Below are positions 16,162 to 24,914 of a stretch of DNA of 64,000 nt, piece after piece. A program made the translations under genes and the position numbers. Each line of letters opens with the position of its first letter. Positions within the stretch are counted from its first letter, which is position 1. The DNA lies in NCBI RefSeq assembly GCF_036320485.1, contig NZ_CP132911.1:744001-808000 (forward strand), given 5' to 3'. Source of the stretch: Dyella sp. A6 (lineage in GTDB: Bacteria > Pseudomonadota > Gammaproteobacteria > Xanthomonadales > Rhodanobacteraceae). The notes below the pieces were generated by a model. It did no database searches and was not told the origin of the DNA. It worked only from the letters and a program-made list of their open reading frames with translations.

Positions 16162-18132
16162 TCAGTGGGTCGTGGGCACGCCCGGACCGATGTATTTGGC
16201 CAGGAACGCCTGCAGGTGATTGAGCATGTCGATGTTGTTCTGCACCGAGTAGAAGCCGTGCCCCTCGCCTGATTTGACCAGCCATTCGAACGGCTTGTGC
16301 GCAGCTTCCAGTGCCGCGCGCATGGCCTTGGCCTGGGCATAGGGAGCGCGCTGGTCGTCCTTGCCGTGGATCAGCAGTACGGGAACATCGATCTTGTCGG
16401 CCAGCTTGTCGGGGGAGTTGGCGGCAAGATCGGCGTCGTTGCTGCCAATGGCCAGCTTCAGGTAGCTGCGGCCGGTCTGATGCTCCCTGATGTCGCCTTT
16501 CTTGTACATCATCGCCAGGTCGTAGACGCCGGCGTAGCCCACCGCGCACTTGAACAGGCCGGGGGCACGGATCACCGACATCATGGCCGAATAGCCGCCG
16601 AAGCTGGCACCGTAGACGCATACCCGTTTCGGATCGGCATAGCCCTTGGCTTCGGCCCACTTCACGCCGTCGATCAGGTCCTGCTGGATGCGTGTGCCCC
16701 ATTTCTGGTAACCGGACTGCTCGAAGGCATAGCCGCGTCCACCCGACCCGCGATAGTTCACCTGCAGCACCAGATAGCCGCGACTGGCGAGGAACTGTGC
16801 GTCGTTGTCGTAGAACCAGCTGTCGCTGATGCCATGCGGGCCGCCGTGCGGCAGCAGCACCATCGGCAGGTTGTTGATTTCCGCATGGGGCGGGATGGTC
16901 AGGATGGCCTCCAGCGTGGTGCCGTCGCTGGCGGTGAAGTGCATGGGCACCCGTTCGGCCATCTGCGCGGGGTCGACCCATGGCTCGGCGGCGAACAGTT
17001 TGATCACCTTGTAGTGGTGCGTGTCGATCAGGTAGTACGAGCCGGGGTCGCGGTCGCTGCTCACCGAGAACAGCAGTTCGCTGCCGTCGTCGCTGTAATT
17101 GATGAAATCCACGAACTCGCCGGGGAATTTCTGGCTCAGCGCCATGTAAAGCTTGGCTGCGGGAAGGTTGGGTGCGATGTAGTGCACCTGGGGCGTGCCG
17201 GTTTCGTCGATGGTGGCAAACGGCTGCAGCGGCGGTGCCGTCCACTCCACATCGCCCACACTGCCGAAACCACCGTGGGCCAACATGCGGCGGTCGCCGC
17301 CGTTCTCATTCTGTTCGACCAGGTCGCTCGGCGCGCCATTTTTGCTGTTGTAGGCGTAGACATCGGTACCGTCGGGTGCCATCCGGATCGGTACGAAGCG
17401 ATCATCGCGCGCCACGCCGTTGTAGAGCGCCCAGCCATTGTTCTGGCGATGGTAGACGACATAGTCGTATTTGCTGTTGGTGCCGTAGGCGAAGTGCGGC
17501 GAGCCATCGTTGCCGACGATGAAGTCGAGGTCGCCGACCCCGATGTCGGCGATCAGGTGACGCACACTGCTGGTCGCATCCACGTCGTAGAGCCAGCTGT
17601 GGTCGTTGCTGTTCCACAGCTGGGCTTCCATGTAGAAATGGCCGTTGGCGGGCGTGGGCAGCCCATCCACCGAGCCCCATCCGCGATCGGCTTCACGGGT
17701 GTCACCACGACTGCCGTATTTGTCGGACTGGTAGCCGAAGAGGTAGTCCTGGTGTTTGCCGTCGACATCGGTGGCGATGATTTCGCCGGTGCTGTACGGC
17801 TTGTCGATGGAGCCGTACTCCTTGCCCTTGACGATGATCAGTCGTGTCGAACTCACCCACTCGATATCGACCGGCAACTCGAACTTGGGCATGCGCAGTA
17901 GGCTGACCGGATGACTCATGTCGGAAACCGCGTAGACCACCAGGGCGTGTTCGTTCCCTTGGTCCATACGCAGGGCAATATGCTTGCCGTCGGGCGAGAG
18001 CCTGGGCATGGACAAGCTGGCGTGGCGGGCAAAGGTTTCGACCGGCAGGCGGTCGGTCGAGGCGGCCATGGCGGCCACGGAAAGCGAGAGACAGCAGGCG
18101 GCCATCATGGCGCGCATGATTCGGCTGGGCAT
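16162..18132 (-). CDS. secreted prolyl oligopeptidase family (S9) peptidase
   Basis: A 656-residue serine peptidase of the S9 family (dipeptidyl/acyl-peptidase type). A signal peptide (CLSLSVAAMAAS) leads to an N-terminal beta-propeller-like region (about 30-400) and then an alpha/beta-hydrolase domain. That domain has the oxyanion region LPHGGPHG, the nucleophile in YGASFGGYSA (S510), the acid in HGKDDQRAP and the histidine in GEGHGF. ATG at 18132 is chosen because AGGGG lies eight bases before and it gives the signal peptide; an in-frame extension to 18258 adds unrelated residues. It probably degrades peptides in the periplasm or outside. It is upstream of, and co-oriented with, a TonB-dependent receptor (281 bases apart). 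Confidence 0.92.
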   Translation of the reverse strand: MPSRIMRAMMAACCLSLSVAAMAASTDRLPVETFARHASLSMPRLSPDGKHIALRMDQGNEHALVVYAVSDMSHPVSLLRMPKFELPVDIEWVSSTRLIIVKGKEYGSIDKPYSTGEIIATDVDGKHQDYLFGYQSDKYGSRGDTREADRGWGSVDGLPTPANGHFYMEAQLWNSNDHSWLYDVDATSSVRHLIADIGVGDLDFIVGNDGSPHFAYGTNSKYDYVVYHRQNNGWALYNGVARDDRFVPIRMAPDGTDVYAYNSKNGAPSDLVEQNENGGDRRMLAHGGFGSVGDVEWTAPPLQPFATIDETGTPQVHYIAPNLPAAKLYMALSQKFPGEFVDFINYSDDGSELLFSVSSDRDPGSYYLIDTHHYKVIKLFAAEPWVDPAQMAERVPMHFTASDGTTLEAILTIPPHAEINNLPMVLLPHGGPHGISDSWFYDNDAQFLASRGYLVLQVNYRGSGGRGYAFEQSGYQKWGTRIQQDLIDGVKWAEAKGYADPKRVCVYGASFGGYSAMMSVIRAPGLFKCAVGYAGVYDLAMMYKKGDIREHQTGRSYLKLAIGSNDADLAANSPDKLADKIDVPVLLIHGKDDQRAPYAQAKAMRAALEAAHKPFEWLVKSGEGHGFYSVQNNIDMLNHLQAFLAKYIGPGVPTTH

Positions 18133-18363
18133 CGATTTTCCCCTGGTAACCTTGAGTTGCGGCCGTTCCATGCCCATCGATTCCCCCGCGCATGGCGCGG
18201 CCGACCCGACCGAGTCTAGCGAAGTTCGCGGCATTGTGGTCAATGCTTGATCAGTCACATCCCCGGCAGGCTGCCATCGCGATGCAGAAAGCGGTTGGGG
18301 AACCGTTCTGCCGGAACATGGGGCGAGCCGCTAAACTGGCGGCTTTCACACGGCCGGATCCGC

Positions 18364-19257
18364 ATGACGCACCCTTACGTCGTTCATTTCAACCCGGTGG
18401 CCTTCCACCTCGGTCCGGTGCAGGTGCACTGGTACGGTCTGATGTATCTGCTGGGCTTTCTGGCCGCGGTGGTGCTGGGCGAATACCGCCGTCGCCAGGG
18501 CCGCCTGCCGGTGAGCCGGGAAGCGCTCAGCGACCTGTTCTTCTACGGCATGATGGGCGTGATCATCGGCGGGCGCGTCTGGTACATGCTGTTCTACTAC
18601 GCCGGTGGTCTGCCGTGGATCTGGCACGATCCGCTGGCACTGTTCAGGGTGTGGGACGGTGGCATGAGCTTCCACGGCGGCCTGCTCGGCGTGCTGGTCG
18701 CCTCGTTGTGGTGGTCGCGCCGGTACAAGCTGCACTTTTTCGACACGGTGGATTTCGTGGCGCCGCTGATTCCGATCGGCCTGGGGCTGGGGCGCATCGG
18801 CAACTTCATCAATGGCGAGCTGTGGGGCAAGCCCGGCACGGTGCCGTGGGCGATGATCTTTCCCGAGGCGCACGGTGAGGACCTGCAGTACGTGGCCAGC
18901 CATCCGTCCTGGGCGCCGCTGCTGCAGCGTTATGGCGGGTTGCCGCGCAACCCTTCCGAGCTGTACGAGCTGACGATGGAAGGCATCGTGATGTTCGTGG
19001 TGCTGTGGCTGGTCTCTTTGAAACCGCGCCCGCGTTACCTGGTGTCCGGCCTGTTTTCGCTGATGTATGGCGTGTTCCGCTTCGCGGTGGAATTCGTGCG
19101 TGTGCCCGACCCGCAGCTCGGTTACCTGTTCGGCACCAGCTGGGTGACGATGGGACAGATGCAGTCGCTGCCGCTGATCGTGGTTGGTGTGGTGCTGCTG
19201 TGGATGTCGCGGCGGGCACCGACGCTGCCGCTGGCGGACGTCGCCGCGAAAGCCTGA
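18364..19257 (+). CDS. lgt: prolipoprotein diacylglyceryl transferase Lgt
   Basis: Lgt transfers diacylglycerol from phosphatidylglycerol to the lipobox cysteine of prolipoproteins, the first step of lipoprotein maturation, in the inner membrane. The 297-residue protein has about seven membrane helices. It shows the conserved [11 protein letters not shown] start, the [11 protein letters not shown] block and the Lgt signature [13 protein letters not shown]. The chosen ATG gives the usual N-terminus ([10 protein letters not shown]). It is divergent from the S9 peptidase gene. Lipoproteins encoded in this window (47.5 and 50.2 kb) would be its clients. thyA, often linked to lgt in proteobacteria, follows after one inserted gene. 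Confidence 0.96.
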   Translation: MTHPYVVHFNPVAFHLGPVQVHWYGLMYLLGFLAAVVLGEYRRRQGRLPVSREALSDLFFYGMMGVIIGGRVWYMLFYYAGGLPWIWHDPLALFRVWDGGMSFHGGLLGVLVASLWWSRRYKLHFFDTVDFVAPLIPIGLGLGRIGNFINGELWGKPGTVPWAMIFPEAHGEDLQYVASHPSWAPLLQRYGGLPRNPSELYELTMEGIVMFVVLWLVSLKPRPRYLVSGLFSLMYGVFRFAVEFVRVPDPQLGYLFGTSWVTMGQMQSLPLIVVGVVLLWMSRRAPTLPLADVAAKA

Positions 19258-19264
19258 GCAGGGC

Positions 19265-19290
19265 GTCCCCCGGTCTGCAGACCGGGGGAC
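19265..19290. terminator. palindrome between lgt and the AIM24 gene
   Basis: A perfect 26-base palindrome (GTCCCCCGGTCTG and its mirror) sits between two convergent stop codons. It lacks a T-tract on either side, so it is a weak or bidirectional stop signal. Confidence 0.6.
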
Positions 19291-19298
19291 AGATGCAG

Positions 19299-20315
19299 TC
19301 AGTAGTTCTGGTCGCCGCCGATCAGGTCACCCAGCCCGCCCAAGATCGAGCCTTCGCCCCGGCGCTGGTTGCCACCCTGCGGCGCCGCCGCCAGCATGCG
19401 TCCGGCCAGGCGCGAGAACGGCAACGATTGCAGCCACACCTTGCCAGGTCCGGTCAGGCTGGCCAGGAACACGCCTTCGCCGCCGAACAGCATGCTCTTG
19501 ATGCCGCCGATCGGGCGCACATCCATGCTCACCGTGTCGTGGAATGCCACTACGCAGCCGGTATCCACGTCCAGCCGTTCGCCATAGGCCAGCTCGCGCT
19601 CGACCACGGTGCCGCCGGCGTGCACGAACACCCAGCCGTCGCCTTCCAGCTTCTGCATGATGAAGCCTTCGCCGCCGAACAGGCCGGTGAGGATGCGGCG
19701 CTGGAAGAAAATGCCCAACTGCACGCCGCGTGCTCCGGCGAGGAAAGAGTCCTTCTGGCAGATCAGCCTGCCGCCGTGGTCGGACAGTTTCATCGCCATG
19801 ACGGTGCCGGGGTAGGGCGCGGCGAATGCCACCTTGGCCTTGCCGCTGCCAGTGTGGGTGAACACGGTGGTGAACAGGCTGTCGCCGGTGAGCACGCGCT
19901 TGCCGGCCGAGAACAGCTTGTCCATCAGGCCGGCATTCTGGCCGGCACTGGAACCGTCGCCAAACACCGTGTCCATCTGCACGGACGCTTCCTTGTACAT
20001 CAGGGCACCGGCCTCGGCGACCGCGCTTTCGCCCGGGTCCAGCTCGATCTCGACGAACTGCATCTCGTGCCCGACGATGCGGTAATCGATCTCGTCGGCA
20101 GCGCCGTGCAGGCCGGCCGGTACCGGCGGCGGCGCGGCAAAGCCTTCGTCGCCGGCAGCCAGTTCGGCGGTGTCGCGGATCGGCCTCCATTCGGTGAAAC
20201 CCTCGCGCCAGCAGTAGCCGTCCGGCTGACGCCTGGCCTGGGCGCGCGCGGCCGCGTCGTCGAGCGGGCCGATGCGTTGCGAATTCTTGCCGTAGCTGAA
20301 ATACCACTGCGCCAT
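19299..20315 (-). CDS. AIM24/TIGR00266 family protein with N-terminal GYF-like domain
   Basis: A 338-residue soluble protein. Residues 1-50 (WYFSYGKNSQRIGPL ending FTEWRPI) match a GYF_2-type domain, a probable protein-interaction module. From about 75 to 300 there is an AIM24/TIGR00266 double-stranded beta-helix, with VEIELDPGESAVAEAGAL, GLFGGEGFI and the related MLFGGEGVF. The C-terminal tail is Gly-rich. No signal peptide or membrane segment is present. The molecular function of bacterial AIM24 proteins is unknown; the yeast namesake is mitochondrial. The gene lies alone, convergent with lgt and divergent from thyA, so context says little. Confidence 0.85.
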   Translation of the reverse strand: MAQWYFSYGKNSQRIGPLDDAAARAQARRQPDGYCWREGFTEWRPIRDTAELAAGDEGFAAPPPVPAGLHGAADEIDYRIVGHEMQFVEIELDPGESAVAEAGALMYKEASVQMDTVFGDGSSAGQNAGLMDKLFSAGKRVLTGDSLFTTVFTHTGSGKAKVAFAAPYPGTVMAMKLSDHGGRLICQKDSFLAGARGVQLGIFFQRRILTGLFGGEGFIMQKLEGDGWVFVHAGGTVVERELAYGERLDVDTGCVVAFHDTVSMDVRPIGGIKSMLFGGEGVFLASLTGPGKVWLQSLPFSRLAGRMLAAAPQGGNQRRGEGSILGGLGDLIGGDQNY

Positions 20316-20427
20316 GATGTTTCGTCCGGTGGTTGAAAGGGTTTCAGTCTAGGCGGCGCCCCGGCCGCCTGCGAGTGACCGTTGTCATGGACCGGCCGCC
20401 GGCGGGCGTATCGGCTATCCTTCGTTC

Positions 20428-21222
20428 ATGCGCGCTTATCTCGACCTGCTCCGCCACGTTCTCGACCATGGCGCCGAGAAATCTGATCGCACCGGCACCG
20501 GCACGCGCAGCGTGTTCGGCTGGCAGATGCGTTTCGATCTCGGCGAAGGCTTTCCACTGGTCACCACCAAGAAGCTGCACCTGAAGTCAATCATCCACGA
20601 GCTGATCTGGTTCCTGCGTGGCGACACCAATATCGCCTACCTAAAGGAACACGGCGTCAGCATCTGGGACGAATGGGCCGATGCGCAGGGCGATCTGGGG
20701 CCGGTCTACGGCAAGCAGTGGCGCGCCTGGCCGGCGGCTGACGGGCAGGCGGTCGACCAGATCCGCTGGGTGGTCGACGAGATCCGTCGCAATCCCGATT
20801 CACGCCGGCTGATCGTCAGTGCCTGGAACGTGGGCGAGCTTTCGAAGATGGCGCTGATGCCCTGTCACACGCTGTTCCAGTTCTACGTGGCCGACGGCAA
20901 GCTCAGCTGCCAGCTGTACCAGCGTTCGGGCGACATTTTCCTGGGCGTGCCGTTCAACATCGCCAGCTACGCCCTGCTCACCCACATGGTGGCGCAGGTC
21001 TGTGGGCTGGGTGTGGGCGATTTCGTGCACACCCTGGGCGATGCCCACCTGTACAGCAATCACCTTGAACAGGCGCAGCTGCAGCTCACTCGCGAACCGC
21101 GCCCGTTGCCGCGACTGGTATTGAACCCCGAGGTGCGCCGGCTGGAGGACTTCCGCTTCGAGGACATCGCCATCGAAGCTTACGCCCCGCACCCGGCGAT
21201 CAGGGCTCCGGTGGCGGTGTAG
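20428..21222 (+). CDS. thyA: thymidylate synthase ThyA
   Basis: ThyA methylates dUMP to dTMP with 5,10-methylenetetrahydrofolate, releasing dihydrofolate. The protein is 264 residues, the same length as E. coli ThyA, with the catalytic cysteine at C146 in [10 protein letters not shown]. Other motifs are [13 protein letters not shown] (folate/phosphate loop), [29 protein letters not shown] and HLYSNHLEQ. The dihydrofolate product is recycled by DHFR, encoded 250 bases downstream on the same strand, so the two enzymes of the dTMP cycle are neighbours. Start is unambiguous from homology. Confidence 0.98.
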   Translation: MRAYLDLLRHVLDHGAEKSDRTGTGTRSVFGWQMRFDLGEGFPLVTTKKLHLKSIIHELIWFLRGDTNIAYLKEHGVSIWDEWADAQGDLGPVYGKQWRAWPAADGQAVDQIRWVVDEIRRNPDSRRLIVSAWNVGELSKMALMPCHTLFQFYVADGKLSCQLYQRSGDIFLGVPFNIASYALLTHMVAQVCGLGVGDFVHTLGDAHLYSNHLEQAQLQLTREPRPLPRLVLNPEVRRLEDFRFEDIAIEAYAPHPAIRAPVAV

Positions 21223-21472
21223 CGGCAGCCCTGCAGCCGCGCATGCGGCGGAAGCCGGTTGTGTCCCGCGAAGAACCCGTGCCGGTCGCGAAATGGTGGC
21301 ATGTACGGCCCTCGCCCGGCTCGGCTGGGTCCGGTCATCCGTGGCGTCGGGCCGCCGATTGCACGAGTCATGTCCGTTCGACCTCGCGACTGGCTACAAT
21401 AGGCGGTCAGGATGAGGCGGCCGTGCCGTTTTGGCATATGCCGTTCGACCCACCTTTTCCTCTGGAGCACCA

Positions 21473-21961
21473 ATGGCCATTTCCTTGATTGCAGCGCTGG
21501 ACGAGAACATGGCCATCGGCCGCAAGGGCGAGCTGCCCTGGCACCTGCCGGACGACCTGCGCTGGTTCAAGCAGCTGACCGTCGGCAAGTACGTGCTGAT
21601 GGGTTACAACACTGCCGTGTCGATCGGCCGGGTGTTGCCCGAGCGCACGAATCTGGTGCTTTCGCGCAAGCATGAGGCGCCGTTCCCCGGGCAGATCACC
21701 GTGCGCTCGTTCGACGAGGCGCTGGCGCGCAGTGGGGGTACCGGGCTGATGGTGATCGGTGGTGGCCAGGTATTCCGCGAAGCGTTGCCGTTCGCCCGTC
21801 GCATGTACCTGACCTGGGTGAATGCCGCGATCGACGGCGCCGATACCTTCTTCCCCGGCGTGCATTTCAGCGAATGGACCGAAGTCTCGCGCACGCACCA
21901 CAAGAAGGACGCGGCGCACGCCTACGATTTCGACATGGTCGAATACGTCCACGGCAGCTGA
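21473..21961 (+). CDS. folA: dihydrofolate reductase FolA
   Basis: Reduces dihydrofolate to tetrahydrofolate with NADPH. It is 162 residues, the normal bacterial length. It begins ISLIAALDENMAIGRKGELPWHLPDDL, shown here in parts: AALDENMAIG, then LPWHLPDDLRWF with the active-site aspartate, then MGYNTAVSIGR, LPERTNLVLSR and the cofactor loop VIGGGQVF. GGAG at the right distance supports ATG 21473 over an upstream in-frame ATG at 21431. The MGRKTFESIG motif of other DHFRs is changed to MGYNTAVSIG here, a conservative variation near the NADPH site. The next gene starts nine bases after the stop, implying an operon with the MutT-like enzyme. Confidence 0.97.
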   Translation: MAISLIAALDENMAIGRKGELPWHLPDDLRWFKQLTVGKYVLMGYNTAVSIGRVLPERTNLVLSRKHEAPFPGQITVRSFDEALARSGGTGLMVIGGGQVFREALPFARRMYLTWVNAAIDGADTFFPGVHFSEWTEVSRTHHKKDAAHAYDFDMVEYVHGS

Positions 21962-21970
21962 GCGGCTCCG

Positions 21971-22384
21971 ATGGATGCGCGTCCGTCGCCGCTGCATGTG
22001 ATGGCTGGCGCGCTGATCGATGGCCAGGGCCGCGTGCTGCTGGCGCAGCGCCCGCCTGGCAAGCATCTGGCCGGTGCCTGGGAATTTCCCGGCGGCAAGC
22101 TCGAACCCGGCGAAAGCCCGTTGCAGGGCCTGGCGCGTGAGTTGCGCGAAGAGCTGGGCGTGGCGATCGATCCGTCCACGGCAACCCCGCTGATCCGGGT
22201 ACCCTGGCAGTATGGCGAGCGGCAGCTGCTGCTCGACGCATGGTGCGTTACCCGCTGGCAGGGCGAACCGGCATCGCTGGAAGGTCAGGCCTTGCGCTGG
22301 GCCGAACCGGCCGGTGTCGATGCGCTGTCGCTGGCGCCGGCCGATCGCGTCATTCTGCAGGAACTGCTCGGGCTGTCGCACTGA
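21971..22384 (+). CDS. MutT-like NUDIX hydrolase (8-oxo-dGTP diphosphatase type)
   Basis: A 137-residue NUDIX enzyme. The NUDIX box is complete: GGKLEPGES, then ARELREELGV, with the metal-binding glutamates in REEL. WEFPGGKLEPGE is typical of MutT, which removes 8-oxo-dGTP from the nucleotide pool. It lies nine bases after folA and probably forms an operon with it, joining dNTP synthesis with dNTP sanitation. Annotation as MutT proper is likely; other NUDIX pyrophosphatases with a similar box cannot be excluded without substrate data. Confidence 0.9.
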   Translation: MDARPSPLHVMAGALIDGQGRVLLAQRPPGKHLAGAWEFPGGKLEPGESPLQGLARELREELGVAIDPSTATPLIRVPWQYGERQLLLDAWCVTRWQGEPASLEGQALRWAEPAGVDALSLAPADRVILQELLGLSH

Positions 22385-22441
22385 GTGCCGGCCTGCGTGT
22401 CGTCGCTTGCAGGCGCCGTGGCGCAGCGGTAGCGTGCGTCC

Positions 22442-22720
22442 ATGCACATCGTCTACCGAGCCGAAAACCTGTTCGACGCCCATCTGGTGCGGGACGCACT
22501 GGAACGCGCGGAGATTCCGGCCTTCATCAGCGGCGAATACCTGATCGGTGCGGTCGGCCAGCTGCCGGCCCGTGATTACATGACCGTATCGGTGCCGGAG
22601 ACTTGCCTGCCGGAGGCCGAGACCATCGTGCGCCAGATCGAGGCGATGCTGGTCGAGGCACGCGAAGCCCTGGCCAGCATGGACGATGCCGCGGACGGCA
22701 TGACGCCGGCGGCCTGCTGA
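22442..22720 (+). CDS. DUF2007 domain protein
   Basis: A 92-residue protein of the DUF2007 (putative signal-transducing) family, recognised by the MHIVYRAENLFDAHLVRDAL start followed by EIPAFISGEYL and V(P)E..AETIVRQIEA. Family members have a compact ferredoxin-like fold; their role is not established. It is 57 bases after the mutT-like gene and eight bases before the exporter gene, so it is probably part of the same transcript. The ribosome-binding site is weak. The C-terminus (after residue 75) is acidic and variable. Confidence 0.85.
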   Translation: MHIVYRAENLFDAHLVRDALERAEIPAFISGEYLIGAVGQLPARDYMTVSVPETCLPEAETIVRQIEAMLVEAREALASMDDAADGMTPAAC

Positions 22721-22728
22721 ATCCAGCC

Positions 22729-23679
22729 ATGAGCGCATCGATGTCCGACGTGCCCGTGCACGCCGTGCCGGAGCTGTCGGCACGTGGCGCGGTCGTGCGC
22801 ATGGGCGTGGGTGCGGCAATGCTTTCCAGCACCAGCATTTTTGTGGCGCTGGCTCACGTGCCGCCTACCGTCTCGGCGTTCTATCGCATGCTGTTCGGCG
22901 GCGTGGTGCTGCTTGCCTGGGTCGCACTGCGCGGGCAGTGGCGCAAGATCCATCTGCGCGATATCGGCTTGGCACTGCTGCCTGCCTTGGGTTTCGCGGC
23001 CGACCTGGCGCAATGGCACCACAGCATTCTCTGGGTGGGGCCGGGCGTGGCGACCCTGCTGACCAATGTGCAGGTATTCCTGCTGGCCCTGGTGGGCGCC
23101 TTGTTCTATCGCGAGCGGCTGGCCCGCGGGTTCGTGCCGGGCATGCTGTTGGCGATGGCGGGCTTGTGGCTGCTGGTCGGTGTCCACTGGGAGGTGCTCG
23201 ACGAGCGTCATCGTCTCGGCGTGTGGCTTGGCCTGGGCAGCGCTCTGGCTTATACGCTTTATCTGCTCAGTTTCCGGAGTGCGCTGTCGGGACGGACGCA
23301 CATGTCGGCAGCGCAGTTGCTGGGCCTGATGAGCCTGCTCAGTGCCGTGCTGCTTTGGCTGCTGGGATGGTGGCGCGGCGACAGCTTCGCCCTGCACGGC
23401 CTGCGCAACTGGAGCGCCCTGCTTGGACTGGGGCTTTTCGGTCAGGTACTGGCCTGGCTGTTGATCGTGCGGGCGATGCCGAACCTGCCGGCCTCGCTGG
23501 TGGGCTTGCTGCTGTTGCTGCAGCCGTCGCTGGCATTCGTGCTTGACGTGCTTTTGTTCCACCGGGCCACGTCGGTGGCGGACTGGCTTGGTCTGGTGCT
23601 GGCGCTGGCCGGTATCCTGCTGGGTGCGTGGCGGCCACGCCGGCGCCCCGTCATGACGACGACCGAGGAAACGACATGA
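22729..23679 (+). CDS. EamA/DMT family inner-membrane transporter
   Basis: A 316-residue protein with ten predicted membrane helices arranged as two EamA repeats. Repeat 1 contains PPTVSAFYRMLFGGVVLL and DLAQWHHSILWVGPGVATLL; repeat 2 contains ALAYTLYLLSFRSAL and PSLAFVLDVLLF. The family exports amino acids, metabolites or nucleobase-like compounds; the substrate cannot be read from sequence. A second ATG at 22741 is also possible. Its stop overlaps the start of apt (ATGA), so the two are translationally coupled. The coupling suggests, weakly, a purine-related or nucleotide-salvage connection. Confidence 0.9.
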   Translation: MSASMSDVPVHAVPELSARGAVVRMGVGAAMLSSTSIFVALAHVPPTVSAFYRMLFGGVVLLAWVALRGQWRKIHLRDIGLALLPALGFAADLAQWHHSILWVGPGVATLLTNVQVFLLALVGALFYRERLARGFVPGMLLAMAGLWLLVGVHWEVLDERHRLGVWLGLGSALAYTLYLLSFRSALSGRTHMSAAQLLGLMSLLSAVLLWLLGWWRGDSFALHGLRNWSALLGLGLFGQVLAWLLIVRAMPNLPASLVGLLLLLQPSLAFVLDVLLFHRATSVADWLGLVLALAGILLGAWRPRRRPVMTTTEETT

Positions 23680-24194
23680 ATCCGATCGAAGACCTGATCC
23701 GCGCCGTACCGGATTTTCCCTCGCCGGGTGTGCTGTTCCGCGATGTCTCGCCCCTGCTGGCCGACGCGGCGGGCTTTTCCCGTTGCATCGAGCAGCTCGC
23801 GGCCCCGTGGCGCGAGCATGATGTGCAGGCGGTCTGCGGGATCGAGTCGCGCGGTTTCATCTTCGGTGCCGCGTTGGCCAGGGAACTCGGGGCTGGTTTC
23901 GTTCCTGTACGCAAGGCCGGCAAGCTGCCGCCGCCGGTGCGTGGCGTGGACTACCAGCTGGAATACGGCAGCGACCGGCTCGAAATGGCGGTCGGTGGCC
24001 TGCATGCCGGCGAGCGGGTCTTGCTGGTGGACGACGTGCTGGCCACGGGCGGCACGTTGGTTGCGGCGCGGACACTGGTCGAGCAGTCCGGTGTCGAGCT
24101 GGTGGGGGCGGCAGTGGTGATCGAGCTGGCCGCTCTCGACGGACGCGCACGCTGGGCGGGTGATGTCCCGCTGCAGGCGCTGCTGAACTACTGA
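23676..24194 (+). CDS. apt: adenine phosphoribosyltransferase Apt
   Basis: Converts adenine and PRPP to AMP in purine salvage. It is 172 residues with the PRPP-binding signature VLLVDDVLATGGTL and the Apt-specific GIESRGFIFGAALA. The start PDFPSPGVLFRDVSPLL is also typical. Start ATG overlaps the exporter stop by four bases. Its own stop overlaps the end of the convergent DUF3501 gene by seven bases, so no terminator fits between them. This closes the thyA-folA-mutT-DUF2007-exporter-apt run of plus-strand genes. Confidence 0.96.
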   Translation: MNPIEDLIRAVPDFPSPGVLFRDVSPLLADAAGFSRCIEQLAAPWREHDVQAVCGIESRGFIFGAALARELGAGFVPVRKAGKLPPPVRGVDYQLEYGSDRLEMAVGGLHAGERVLLVDDVLATGGTLVAARTLVEQSGVELVGAAVVIELAALDGRARWAGDVPLQALLNY

Positions 24195-24787
24195 GCGGGC
24201 GCGTCGCCCAGGAAATCCGCTGCGAGCATGCAGCGTTGTTCGGGCGTGAGGGTTGCCTGCACGCGCAGCTCCGGCAGCGTCGAGGCCAGGCTCACGGCTG
24301 CGCCGGCATTCCAGTCCGCGATCATGCCGCTGTCCAGCTCGAAGCGGAGGAAGTGCACGGCGGCCGTCTTTTCCTCGTTGCTGCGTTCCATGTCCTCGTC
24401 GGCGATGGCAATGGCCGGTTCATGGCCGTCTACGGTCAGCGTCATGTGGTGCTCGATGTCGCGCAGGCGCACCAGCGCGCGCTTGCGCTCGTCCACGTCG
24501 TCGTAGCCGATCAGCAGGGTAGCCTTGAGGTTGCCGCCGTCGGGGATCAGCGGGTTGTAGGCGTCGAGTTCGTCCTGGATGCCGGCGGGTTCGAAGATCC
24601 GTTCAATCCGCAGCATCTCCTGTATCTGGTACTGGATGGTCATCCGGTCCTCGAAGATCAGGGTGAGGTGATCGCCCAGCTGCACCGTGCGCTTCTTCTT
24701 GTGCGCCATCACACGGGCGCGGAAGTCGGTGCGCTGCTGTGCATAGTCTTCGAGGGAAAGCAGGTCGCTGCGGACGAGTTTGTTCAT
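24188..24787 (-). CDS. DUF3501 family protein
   Basis: A 199-residue soluble protein of the DUF3501 family: the N-terminal KLVRSDLLSLEDYAQQR, then HKKKRTVQLGDHLTLIFED, RTI/MTIQYQIQEMLRIERIF and YNPLIPDGGNLKATLLI are family hallmarks. No catalytic motif is known. It is the last gene of a minus-strand series (oxyR, rubrerythrin, cysteine-rich Fe-S protein, DUF3501); the rubrerythrin/Fe-S/DUF3501 set recurs in proteobacteria, which points to a shared role in peroxide or redox metabolism. The ATG at 24787 is preferred to a TTG two codons earlier. The 127-base gap to the Fe-S gene may contain its own promoter. Confidence 0.88.
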   Translation of the reverse strand: MNKLVRSDLLSLEDYAQQRTDFRARVMAHKKKRTVQLGDHLTLIFEDRMTIQYQIQEMLRIERIFEPAGIQDELDAYNPLIPDGGNLKATLLIGYDDVDERKRALVRLRDIEHHMTLTVDGHEPAIAIADEDMERSNEEKTAAVHFLRFELDSGMIADWNAGAAVSLASTLPELRVQATLTPEQRCMLAADFLGDAPAQ

Positions 24788-24914
24788 GGGCAAGGTGCAG
24801 GTCGTGAATGGGGGCGAGAGGCGAGTGTGGGTCGTGGGAAGTGATGAGTGAGTGAGTCGACCGGGGCGGGTCGTAGTGCGCTTTCCCGCATCACACCCCT
24901 TTCCACAGGTATCC

